A stretch of 64,000 bases of DNA from Promethearchaeota archaeon. GTDB lineage: Archaea; Asgardarchaeota; Lokiarchaeia; Sigyniarchaeales; SOKP01. Shown in pieces: positions 55,173 through 62,837 of this stretch (position 1 is its first letter; each line of letters opens with the position of its first letter). The stretch spans positions 1-64,000 of the forward strand of contig JAFGGO010000114.1 in NCBI GenBank assembly GCA_016930515.1, written 5' to 3'. The notes beneath the pieces were generated by a model that was given only the letters and a program-made list of their open reading frames with translations, made no database searches and was not told the origin of the DNA. Made by a program: the position numbers and the translations under genes.

Positions 55173-55865
55173 TTACCAAATAAAAGGAATGAGTCTTTTT
55201 CTCACTTTCTGAGCGTACTCTGCATATCCTTCAAGGTTTTTTAGTAAAAATCTTTCTTCAATAATGATCCGCAATACAAACAAACCCGCCATGAAGAAAA
55301 CTGGAATAAGCCCATAGAAAGAACCCAAAGCAATTGGAAGCGAAAAAAAGGCCAATAAATACCCAAAATACATTGGATGGCGCACGATGGCATAAGGACC
55401 CTTTGTGGCAACTTGATGTTCCACTAACTCTTCAATTTTTATTAAGATCGCAGCGAAAGAATTTTCTTTTAACGAAATGAATTTTATTATAAAACCTAAA
55501 GCTAACCCCAAGTAGCCCATTAAATTACACCAAATTGGCACGAAAGTCCAGCGATAAGACCCACCGTCCAAGCTAACAATAATAAATAACGCTAAAAAGA
55601 GAAGCCCAAGCAGGCTTATAAAAACGATATCTTTTTTTAAAGCATGTTTCAACGACAAGCGCCTTCTTAACACTTCTGGATGGTATTTATTGAACCAAAA
55701 AAGAGAATACGCTCTTAAAGTACCATATAAAATCAAACTTACCCACGCATCTACCCAAAAAATATTACCCGAGAAAAAAAATAAAACAAATCCAAAAAAC
55801 CCAACTTCACCAATTATTGCTAAAAATAGAATAAAAAAAGGAAATTGTTTTGCATCCTCTGGCAT
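55173..55865 (-). CDS. Isoprenylcysteine carboxyl methyltransferase-like membrane protein
   Basis: A 230-residue integral membrane protein with about five to six helices. The C-terminal ICMT/PEMT signature is complete: GPYAIVRHPMYFGYLL, then the EERFLL helix and YAEYAQKVRKRLIPFIW, where SAM is bound. Archaeal homologs methylate unknown isoprenoid or thiol targets. No prenylated protein gene is visible in the window; the small GTPase here lacks a CaaX box. Confidence 0.88.
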   Translation of the reverse strand: MPEDAKQFPFFILFLAIIGEVGFFGFVLFFFSGNIFWVDAWVSLILYGTLRAYSLFWFNKYHPEVLRRRLSLKHALKKDIVFISLLGLLFLALFIIVSLDGGSYRWTFVPIWCNLMGYLGLALGFIIKFISLKENSFAAILIKIEELVEHQVATKGPYAIVRHPMYFGYLLAFFSLPIALGSFYGLIPVFFMAGLFVLRIIIEERFLLKNLEGYAEYAQKVRKRLIPFIW

Positions 55866-55980
55866 ACAATAAGAAATTACAATATCCCAATTAAATTTGT
55901 TTATAAAAAAGAAAAATAGAGTAAATATATTTTACATGAAAGGTTGTCGAATGAAATTTTTCATCATTCCAACTTTAACT

Positions 55981-56525
55981 CTATTCTGATTGCTGATATA
56001 TATTTCGTGATTTTTCTGCGTGATGTCCATCGAAAGTGCCACCGTTTTCCTTGATAAAAGCATTTAATTTCTTGATTGTTAATGGTTCTTCCGAATAGGA
56101 TCCAATATGTGTTAATTGTGCTGCCCTTCCTTATTTAAGCGACTTGAAATACAGCCTATCAAGCGTTTCGGATAATTCTGGCTTCTTTTTTTGGTGGTCT
56201 CGATAGCTTCCTTGACATCTTCCTCCATTATCCCGTCGGGTAGCATTATCATTATAATCCATTTCCAGTTTACTCCATTCGATTGGACGGACCTCCTCAT
56301 ACTACCGCGGCTCATTAGGGTCGCTTAGAAGGATTCGACATAATCCTTGCATTGTGTATTACTCGTAGGCTTGATTATGTACGAGGCAGGATATATAGTG
56401 GTCATTTCATAAATACATTCTTGACATTCTCCCGGGAAGTCTTGCCCGTCAACGATTAGGTATTGCTATTCTGGAATTTCAACGAGAACGACTTCTTTTG
56501 AACCAGATTGAAATTATTCCTTCAT
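55981..56525 (-). pseudogene. GyrI-like (COG4832-type) small-molecule-binding protein pseudogene
   Basis: Reading the minus strand in pieces recovers a known order of segments: KEVVLVEIPE, a stop, QYLIVDG, later YPASYIIKPT, then WKWIIMIMLPDGIMEEDVKEAIE, SSRLNKEGQHN, a stop, and in a shifted frame HIGSYSEEPLTIKKLNAFIKENGGTFDGHHAEKSRNIY before the final TAG. This matches GyrI-like proteins (MLPDG, GPYSEEPxTI, GxHHEIY). At least four stops or frameshifts interrupt it. The gene is dead; the live family binds small hydrophobic ligands. Confidence 0.7.
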
Positions 56526-56556
56526 GGTTTATTTAAAATCCATTATTACCGCTATA

Positions 56557-56691
56557 TTAACTCCCTCGCTGTTGGAAACTTCCTGTTGGGCATTTATCCA
56601 CGTTTGCGTTTGCGGGAACTTCGTGTCCAAAACAGTCCCCCTTCACATCGTCTAGTGGTTTGTAAAATTTACAATCCTTACATTGTGCCAT
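56557..56691 (-). CDS. Small cysteine-rich protein with CxxCxFYxP motif
   Basis: A 44-residue protein starting MAQCKDCKFYKPL, then GDCFGHEVPANANVDKCPTGSF. The pattern resembles the iron-sulfur accessory (gamma/beta) subunits of benzylsuccinate synthase or hydroxyphenylacetate decarboxylase type glycyl-radical enzymes, and related stand-alone proteins. An in-frame upstream ATG (56700 or 56781) would add a Lys-rich or hydrophobic extension unlike the family. Its promoter region is shared with the TrmB-type gene and holds half of the 56761-56821 inverted repeat. Confidence 0.7.
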   Translation of the reverse strand: MAQCKDCKFYKPLDDVKGDCFGHEVPANANVDKCPTGSFQQRGS

Positions 56692-56760
56692 TTTTTTCAT
56701 CACTTTTGATTTTTCGTTTTTTTTCATACTTTTTAATTTGACTATCAATGATATTATTAG

Positions 56761-56820
56761 GATTTGTGACAATAATAACATATTGATAAATCAAAATCCT
56801 TATATATGGTGTCACAAATC
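56761..56820. promoter_or_regulatory. Inverted-repeat operator in a divergent promoter
   Basis: GATTTGTGAC (56761-56770) and GTCACAAATC (56811-56820) are perfect inverted copies, extended to 11 pairs by the inner A/T. Between them, CTTATATATGG (about 56799-56809) is a TATA box for the regulator gene at 56859. The right arm covers the region just after the TATA box, where binding would block transcription. The obvious candidate binder is the adjacent TrmB-type regulator. Confidence 0.6.
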
Positions 56821-56858
56821 ATTTCATTAAGATTATCAGTTATTTTAAATATTTAAAA

Positions 56859-57875
56859 ATGAACGAATACGACCTTTCTTACTTGTTTGAGATTGGATTT
56901 AATGAAATTCAAACCAATACCTATAAATATCTCCTTTCTCACAAGTCTGGCACGATAAACCAGATCAAAAACGATTTAGGATATTCTTACGCTCAAGTTA
57001 ATAATGCGCTGATTTTTTTAAAAGAGAAGAATCTCCTCGAGGTTTCCTCAGATTCAAAACCTAGTCTATTCGTTCGAAAAAATCCAAAAATCGCCTTGAA
57101 CAACTTATTTAACGAGTGGTTCCAGAAAATTGAAAAAAGCATCAAGCAACTCGACGAGGTCATCAAGATTCAAGAGACTAAATTTGGTCGATGTGTAAAA
57201 GAAGTCACCTTCTATTATTATTCGGATCTGGCGTTGGGAATAAATAATTTAGAAACGATGATCGAGAGAGCGGAATGCGAAATTTTAATGACTTCCTTAC
57301 CAATATCGCTTTTAAAAAAGATCGAACCGTCGCTTTACAACGCATTCACTAGAGGAGTTTCCCTTAAGATGTATTTTTCAGAAGCCGATTTTGAACGAAC
57401 TGAAAACTACCTAGAACGAATTTTAGACCTTTTAAAACGCGTGAGGATTAGAATAATCCAAACAGGAGAAAAAATCTGCCAAGTTGTGAGGTACAACGAC
57501 GAGATAGTAAACTCTGGAAATGTTTTTATCGACAATAAATTCTTGAACTCTATCGTTTTTAACGAGAACAACGTGCTTGCTTTTGATGGGCATTTTAATC
57601 CTGGCGTGATTCAACAAGTCAAGAAGTATTTTGATCTAAAAACAGCAATAAAGATTATTGAGATAGAATATCCAGAGCCGATCAAAAGCGTTTTGAACGC
57701 TATTGAACGAAAAAAGGAGATCAAAACCAGAGATCTGAGCCAAATATTAAAAATAAGCGGAAAAAAGCTGAGAGAAGTGCTCGATTTTCTGATAAACGAG
57801 GGAATTATTCGTGAAGAAATCGTGCAACAAGAACAAGTTGGTAGACCTAAAAGAATTTATTCTATCGTAGAATAA
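56859..57875 (+). CDS. TrmB-type transcriptional regulator
   Basis: A 338-residue TrmB-like regulator. The N-terminal winged helix (residues about 8-75) reads GFNEIQTNTYKYLLSHKSGTINQIKNDLGYSYAQVNNALIFLKEKNLL. The middle domain (about 115-250) is PLD-like, as usual for TrmB relatives (ILMTSLPISLL, GVSLKMYFSEADF, FIDNKF). A second winged helix (about 275-335) reads IKTRDLSQILKISGKKLREVLDFL. TrmB proteins sense sugars or other small ligands. The inverted repeat upstream (56761-56821) suggests autoregulation and control of the small cysteine-rich gene. Confidence 0.9.
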   Translation: MNEYDLSYLFEIGFNEIQTNTYKYLLSHKSGTINQIKNDLGYSYAQVNNALIFLKEKNLLEVSSDSKPSLFVRKNPKIALNNLFNEWFQKIEKSIKQLDEVIKIQETKFGRCVKEVTFYYYSDLALGINNLETMIERAECEILMTSLPISLLKKIEPSLYNAFTRGVSLKMYFSEADFERTENYLERILDLLKRVRIRIIQTGEKICQVVRYNDEIVNSGNVFIDNKFLNSIVFNENNVLAFDGHFNPGVIQQVKKYFDLKTAIKIIEIEYPEPIKSVLNAIERKKEIKTRDLSQILKISGKKLREVLDFLINEGIIREEIVQQEQVGRPKRIYSIVE

Positions 57876-58000
57876 TCAAGCGATTTTTCAATCGTATTTA
57901 GAATCGTTCATATCAAGTCGATATTATCAGCTCGTAAATAATTTACTATTTAAAAATTCTGTTCTAACTATAAAATAAAATAGAACTGTTTTGAGCTTCT

Positions 58001-58261
58001 ATGGAGATTTTCATAACTTATATTTCAATGGGACTGTCATTAGTTTTAATTATCGGATTCTTATACTTGTTGTTTTCTAATAAATCGCTTAAAAAGCGAT
58101 TGGAGGATATTAAAAACGATATAGACCTTTCAACTGCGATTTACGAGATAAACGACGAAAGACAGAATAAATTTAAGAAAGCACCTCCCTTGAAAGCGAA
58201 ATTAAAAACAGAGGTCGAAGACTCATGTCAATTATCGTTAGATTTTTTTTTCAAAAAATAG
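58001..58261 (+). CDS. Single-pass small membrane protein
   Basis: An 86-residue protein with an N-terminal membrane helix (residues about 5-28: ITYISMGLSLVLIIGFLYLLF) followed by a charged, coiled-coil-like tail (KSLKKRLEDIKNDIDLS) and a basic end. No family recognised. ATG chosen; the spacing to the regulator gene is 125 bases. Confidence 0.6.
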   Translation: MEIFITYISMGLSLVLIIGFLYLLFSNKSLKKRLEDIKNDIDLSTAIYEINDERQNKFKKAPPLKAKLKTEVEDSCQLSLDFFFKK

Positions 58262-58402
58262 TGGTGCTTGCTCAAACAAGTTTATTTATAAAACTTCATT
58301 ACCTATAAGGAAAGAAAATCACATCTATCTATATTTATTTGGTGGTGTAAAATTCGATATATTGAATACCAAGTCGTTTTAGGAGATTCTCCCGGAAGGT
58401 TA

Positions 58403-59449
58403 GTGGTAGAAGACATCAAGAAAGTTGCAAGTAAGGGAGAAAAAAAGGAGCAAGCACCATTACCTCAAGAACAAAAGAATGTCTTATATGGAGAAGGTAT
58501 AATCCATCCGCTCTCTGAAGAGACTTATCTTTGGACCTATTCCCTAATCTATAGGAACAAGAATTTCGATGTCATAAAGTTTAAATCAAGCTGGTCCTGG
58601 AAGGCCGATCCAGAAGGTGTTCAAGACTTAGTTATGGACAAGGCTTCTCATGTAGGTGTCGTTGCAGGTGTGTTTTTCATAATGATTGACGATCAAGTCG
58701 AGGAGAACTTTTCAAAGCTAGCAGATATGATGGATGCATTTATTGAAAAAACCAGCTCGCAAGAAGCCCCATTTATCGTGTATGGATTGATAGAAAACAA
58801 GCAGAAAATCGCTGAACTCAAAACTAATAAGGACCAACTAAAGAACTTGTCAGATGTGAAAAACTGGGTGCAAAAAAACGGGGGAGAGTTTCGACTCGAA
58901 AATCTAACTGAAATACAGGCAAATATCCAATATTTGGTCTCAGATTACACGCACTTCATCTTGACGAGCACAAAAGCAACAACTAGCTATCCTGGACTTA
59001 AAATAGGAGAGGTTCATTTCTTGGATTACGAAGACCTTAGCGCCTTACAAGAAATCGAAAAAGCCTTAAAGGAACAACTTAAAGCGGGTGAAACCGTGGA
59101 TAATTTGCTTTCCCAACTGTTTTTCAAGTACCTCAAAAAAATAGAGTTCAAAGAGGAGATATTCGAACGACCCGTTGAAGTCGTGGAAGCAAGCGTGCCT
59201 ACAATAGAACCAGGGGTACCGCCCCCCTCTAAAATCAAGATAATTTTAGAGGAAATTCGAAGAGGGATCAGGCGCCAATGTCCCAAGTGTTTTAACTCGG
59301 ACAGGGAAATGATACGAGAAGTGATTGATCACGATAACTTGATATACGACTTTGGGACCGATAAGATTTATGGATTTAAATACATCTGCGGACAGTGCGG
59401 TCACGAGTGGAAAACTGAAAAAGATTGGGCTTCCGAAACGGTTGATTAA
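58403..59449 (+). CDS. Possible pseudo-GTPase with C-terminal zinc ribbon
   Basis: A 348-residue soluble protein starting at GTG. The region VIKFKSSWSWKADPE, HVGVVAGVFFIMIDDQVEENFSKLADMM and PFIVYGLIENKQKIAELKTNKDQL follows the order of a Ras-like domain (strand, switch II, VVFVFDLT...SF, then the base-binding strand), but there is no P-loop and no NKxD. After a linker, CPKC and CGQCGHEW form a zinc ribbon (about residues 297-335). Nucleotide binding is unlikely. Function and family are unknown; the GTPase likeness is inference. Confidence 0.5.
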   Translation: MVEDIKKVASKGEKKEQAPLPQEQKNVLYGEGIIHPLSEETYLWTYSLIYRNKNFDVIKFKSSWSWKADPEGVQDLVMDKASHVGVVAGVFFIMIDDQVEENFSKLADMMDAFIEKTSSQEAPFIVYGLIENKQKIAELKTNKDQLKNLSDVKNWVQKNGGEFRLENLTEIQANIQYLVSDYTHFILTSTKATTSYPGLKIGEVHFLDYEDLSALQEIEKALKEQLKAGETVDNLLSQLFFKYLKKIEFKEEIFERPVEVVEASVPTIEPGVPPPSKIKIILEEIRRGIRRQCPKCFNSDREMIREVIDHDNLIYDFGTDKIYGFKYICGQCGHEWKTEKDWASETVD

Positions 59450-59522
59450 TGATCGAAACCTTTTTAATTCTTTTTTAATGTTTTATCGTACGCATTTTCA
59501 CTTCTTATTTTAAAGTAAATGG

Positions 59523-60704
59523 GTGTTAAGAATTAAAGTCACATACGCAGATAGGATTGGCAGGCTCCCTAAATACATTTTTGCCGCCATCGAAGAATTA
59601 AAAGCTGAAAAAAAAAGGGAAGGTATTGATCTCATTCTTTTAGGAATAGGAGACCCAGACCTCACGACGCCAGAATTCATCGTAAACGAGTTGATCGAGC
59701 AGGTCAAGCGCCCTGAAAATCAAAATTATCCCACTAGTATGGGTGAGCAAGACTTTCGAGAAGCTGTTTCGAGATGGTATAAGGTACGATTTGGCTTGGA
59801 TCTCGACTCTGGAAAAGAAGTGACGCACTTGTTAGGGGGAAAAGAAGGAATCGCCAACATTGCGCGCGCGTTCGTGAATCCAGGAGACGTGGTACTCTGT
59901 CCAAATCCGGGATATCCCGTATACGAGAACGGAGCAACGAAATTATGCGACGGAAATCCGTATATAATGCCCTTAACAAAAGAAAACGAATTCCTTCCAG
60001 ACTTGGACGCGATTGATAAAAGGGTGCTTAAAAGGATTAAAATGATGTACTTGAATTACCCGAACAACCCAACGGGCGCAATTGCCCCCATGGAGTTCCT
60101 AAAAAAGGCATCCGATTTTGCCGAAGACAACGGATTTTTCATCGTTTACGATAATCCTTATTCCGAGTTTACATTCGACGATTATATTGCCCCTTCAATC
60201 CTTCAAGTATCTGAAAACCATGTGGAAATAAACAGTGTCTCTAAGATGTTTAATATGACGGGATTTCGATGCGGGTGGGCAGCAGGAAATTCGGATATTG
60301 TCGAAGGTTTACGAAAGGTCAAGTCCCAAATCGATTCAGGAGGATCAATATTCATACAAAAAGCGGTTATAAAAGGACTTGACCAATACACTTCCGAAAA
60401 AAAACCTGAGATCGTGCAAAAAAATATGAAAATCTACGAAGAACGACGAGACATACTCGTCAATGGATTGAACGATATGGGCTGGAAGACCGAAAAACCA
60501 GTAGCGACGTTTTATGTGTGGACACCTATTCCAGAAGGAGAGAAAGATGACATGGAATTCGTCAAAAAGCTCATTAATGTTGGCGTTGTTATAACGCCAG
60601 GAGTGGGGTTTGGAGAACACGGAAAAGGATTCGTGAGGTTTGCCTTGACTCAACCTATTGAGAAGATAAAAGAGGCCTTGGAAAGAATTTCTAAAGTCAT
60701 CTAA
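59523..60704 (+). CDS. dapL: Class I aminotransferase, LL-diaminopimelate type
   Basis: A 393-residue fold-type I PLP enzyme. It has the start region YADRIGRLPKYIFAAIEE, LLGIGDPDLTTP, NQNYPTSMGEQDFREAVSRWY, the PLP lysine in NSVSKMFNMTGFR, and NYPNNPTGA, all characteristic of LL-diaminopimelate aminotransferase. It makes LL-diaminopimelate from tetrahydrodipicolinate in lysine synthesis. Other class I aminotransferases are close, so the substrate is not certain. Start is GTG. No lysine-pathway gene is adjacent. Confidence 0.88.
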   Translation: MLRIKVTYADRIGRLPKYIFAAIEELKAEKKREGIDLILLGIGDPDLTTPEFIVNELIEQVKRPENQNYPTSMGEQDFREAVSRWYKVRFGLDLDSGKEVTHLLGGKEGIANIARAFVNPGDVVLCPNPGYPVYENGATKLCDGNPYIMPLTKENEFLPDLDAIDKRVLKRIKMMYLNYPNNPTGAIAPMEFLKKASDFAEDNGFFIVYDNPYSEFTFDDYIAPSILQVSENHVEINSVSKMFNMTGFRCGWAAGNSDIVEGLRKVKSQIDSGGSIFIQKAVIKGLDQYTSEKKPEIVQKNMKIYEERRDILVNGLNDMGWKTEKPVATFYVWTPIPEGEKDDMEFVKKLINVGVVITPGVGFGEHGKGFVRFALTQPIEKIKEALERISKVI

Positions 60705-60750
60705 TTAAAATTATTTTAAGTTTAATTTTTACTTAAGAAAATAAATACTT

Positions 60751-61242
60751 TTATTCTTTAAGTCTTCGAAGAGTTTCTTCCAAGATTTTTATTACTTGTT
60801 TCTTATAAGAGTCCTGTTCAAGATAATTATAACTAAAAGTTTTCCAATGAGGTCGCTTATGGCCAATTTTAAATTTAACGCCGTTCATTTCGGTCATATA
60901 CGAATTTGCATCGAGCTTGGTTGCAATTTGATCAGCTATTATATACCAATGATATTTTGTTTGGACATTTGCTCCCGAATTAAAAGGTGCTATATGCATT
61001 CTTGATTTCAAGCTATTGAAGGAAAAGCTCCATTGATTAGGACTCAATTTCGTTTCGTGCCACTTGCCGTTATTGTAATTCCAGTTATGTGAATGCCCAA
61101 TCGTCATTCCAGAATATGTGGAGTTATTATACGATTTTAACTTGTTATAACTATCCTTTCTAGGTTGATTTTTTTTATATTTTTGACATGTTAGATTTTG
61201 ATGTTTTAAGAGTATCATGTTATCTATTTGTTCGTCCGACAT
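60751..61242 (-). CDS. Hypothetical His/Asn-rich protein
   Basis: A 163-residue basic protein. The middle carries many Trp, His, Tyr and Asn residues (HSHNWNYNNGKWHE, TKYHWYIIAD, KIGHKRPHW). It could bind metal through its histidines but no motif is diagnostic. The C-terminus is a Lys/Arg helix. No signal peptide. No family recognised. Confidence 0.55.
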   Translation of the reverse strand: MSDEQIDNMILLKHQNLTCQKYKKNQPRKDSYNKLKSYNNSTYSGMTIGHSHNWNYNNGKWHETKLSPNQWSFSFNSLKSRMHIAPFNSGANVQTKYHWYIIADQIATKLDANSYMTEMNGVKFKIGHKRPHWKTFSYNYLEQDSYKKQVIKILEETLRRLKE

Positions 61243-61429
61243 ATAATAGATACTGTTTGAATCTCTATTAAAAGGGTAGAGGCATCTAGATTTTCGATTT
61301 TTGAAGAATTTATAATTTTTTTAGATGCATTCAAATGAATCTTACTAACATTAAACATAGTGCCGATTATTTCCTTATAAATTAAAATGAAATCGTCGGG
61401 TATGAAAACAGAATAAAAAACAGAAAAAA

Positions 61430-61747
61430 CTAAGAAAGTTTTCGATATTTCTTTCTTAGATGGGCATTTTTGATCTCGTCTTCAATTTGAGTGAAAAGAC
61501 CAGAAGGTTTAAATTCCTTGCTCGTAGTTTCAAGCACCATTTCGTTTTGGTTGTCCTTAGTCCTCTCTTCTTCAGAGAGCTGTTTTTCTCCTTCTTTTTC
61601 GTAAAAATCCGTGGACATTCTCTCCATTTTCTCGCACTTGCTGTGGTTTTCGCTTGTCAAATAATTGAATTCTTGTAAATTAAGGTCGAAACGAATATTT
61701 AAACGTTCTGAATTAGATTTTATCAACGATTTTATCTCAATCCTCAT
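61430..61747 (-). CDS. Small charged protein
   Basis: A 105-residue protein rich in Glu and Lys (SEERTKDNQNEMVLE, QIEDEIKNAHLRKKYRKLS), probably largely helical or disordered. ATG 61747 was chosen because the longer frame begins at a TTG with an unlike leader. No family recognised. Confidence 0.45.
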   Translation of the reverse strand: MRIEIKSLIKSNSERLNIRFDLNLQEFNYLTSENHSKCEKMERMSTDFYEKEGEKQLSEEERTKDNQNEMVLETTSKEFKPSGLFTQIEDEIKNAHLRKKYRKLS

Positions 61748-61892
61748 AGCATGGTAAAGCCTTATAATCTTTGTTTGGTATATTAATCTATTAAAAAACA
61801 AAAATTGGTCTCCTTTTGATTTAAAAAGCAAAGGAAAGATATATAATATAAGCGGGCGTTATTGTTTCCGTGATAGATTCGGTGAAAATCTC

Positions 61893-62837
61893 ATGAAATC
61901 AAGTGCATTTGATAAAGATGAATCAGTTTACAAGAGAAGAATGAAATATATTTGGAAGTTTTTCTGGTTTTCAATATTTTTATTCGTGTTTCCCTTAATC
62001 TCAGGCATTGTTGGTGGTTTAACCATTAATTTCGTTATTGGCGATGGTTACATTGCATTTTGCATAGGTTTCATGATCGCAATTTTTGTTGGGATATATT
62101 TTTATAGGCATTACGATAAGTACAGAAATAATCCCTTTTTTACGAACCAAAAAAAAAACTTGAGATCCCGAATTGATATTGCGTTTATAATTTCCATTAC
62201 ATCATTGCTTGTTCCGTTCATGATAAATATTGTTAGTTTCTTGCTTGTCAAGCTTTATCTATTTGAAGCATACGCCTTAATTTCGTATATATTAATCTAT
62301 CCGTCCGTTTTTATCTATAATTTTTACAAACCCATTGATTACTACAATCCATCTGATAAGGAGTTTAAAAATAGCAAGAGTTTCAAACTTTCAATGAAAA
62401 TGATTTATAACAACATATATCTTGTGAATTATGTTGTTAACATCCTATTCCTCGGAATATTCATCCGATTGCGATTTTTTTATTCTTCCTTAATCTTGAT
62501 TTATGCTATATTCTATTTCATCACCATTTTCAACACAAAAAAAGAGCGAAATAGAATTTTGAAGTTAATGGAAAGAGAGGAAGATTTCTTAAAATCATTG
62601 ATATCATTTAAAAAAAATATGACTAAAGCAATAATTGGATTGATTTTCAGTATAGTCGTTTTCGGCTCGATCGTTGTTATTATTGAACAAGGTACCTTAC
62701 CAAGTATTTTCTATGGTTCACTGTTGGTAATTACTGGCATCTTGTTGTTATATAAAACGATTAATTATGTGAACATACATTTTGAAAGCGTTCTTTCTTA
62801 TTTAGAAAATCCCATCAAAGGAGATGATCTTTCGTGA
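61893..62837 (+). CDS. Multi-pass membrane protein
   Basis: A 314-residue membrane protein with about seven to eight helices, the first two at residues about 22-50 and 50-68, and charged cytosolic loops (FYRHYDKYRNNPFFTNQKKN; TKKERNRILKLMEREEDFLKSL). No transporter signature is evident. Its stop overlaps the GTG of the following gene (GTGA), so the two are coupled and may form one complex. Confidence 0.7.
   Translation: MKSSAFDKDESVYKRRMKYIWKFFWFSIFLFVFPLISGIVGGLTINFVIGDGYIAFCIGFMIAIFVGIYFYRHYDKYRNNPFFTNQKKNLRSRIDIAFIISITSLLVPFMINIVSFLLVKLYLFEAYALISYILIYPSVFIYNFYKPIDYYNPSDKEFKNSKSFKLSMKMIYNNIYLVNYVVNILFLGIFIRLRFFYSSLILIYAIFYFITIFNTKKERNRILKLMEREEDFLKSLISFKKNMTKAIIGLIFSIVVFGSIVVIIEQGTLPSIFYGSLLVITGILLLYKTINYVNIHFESVLSYLENPIKGDDLS

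Noticed and set aside
56508-56741. 77-residue plus-strand frame
   Set aside because: Antisense to the small cysteine-rich gene, whose CxxCxFYxP motif is far more convincing.
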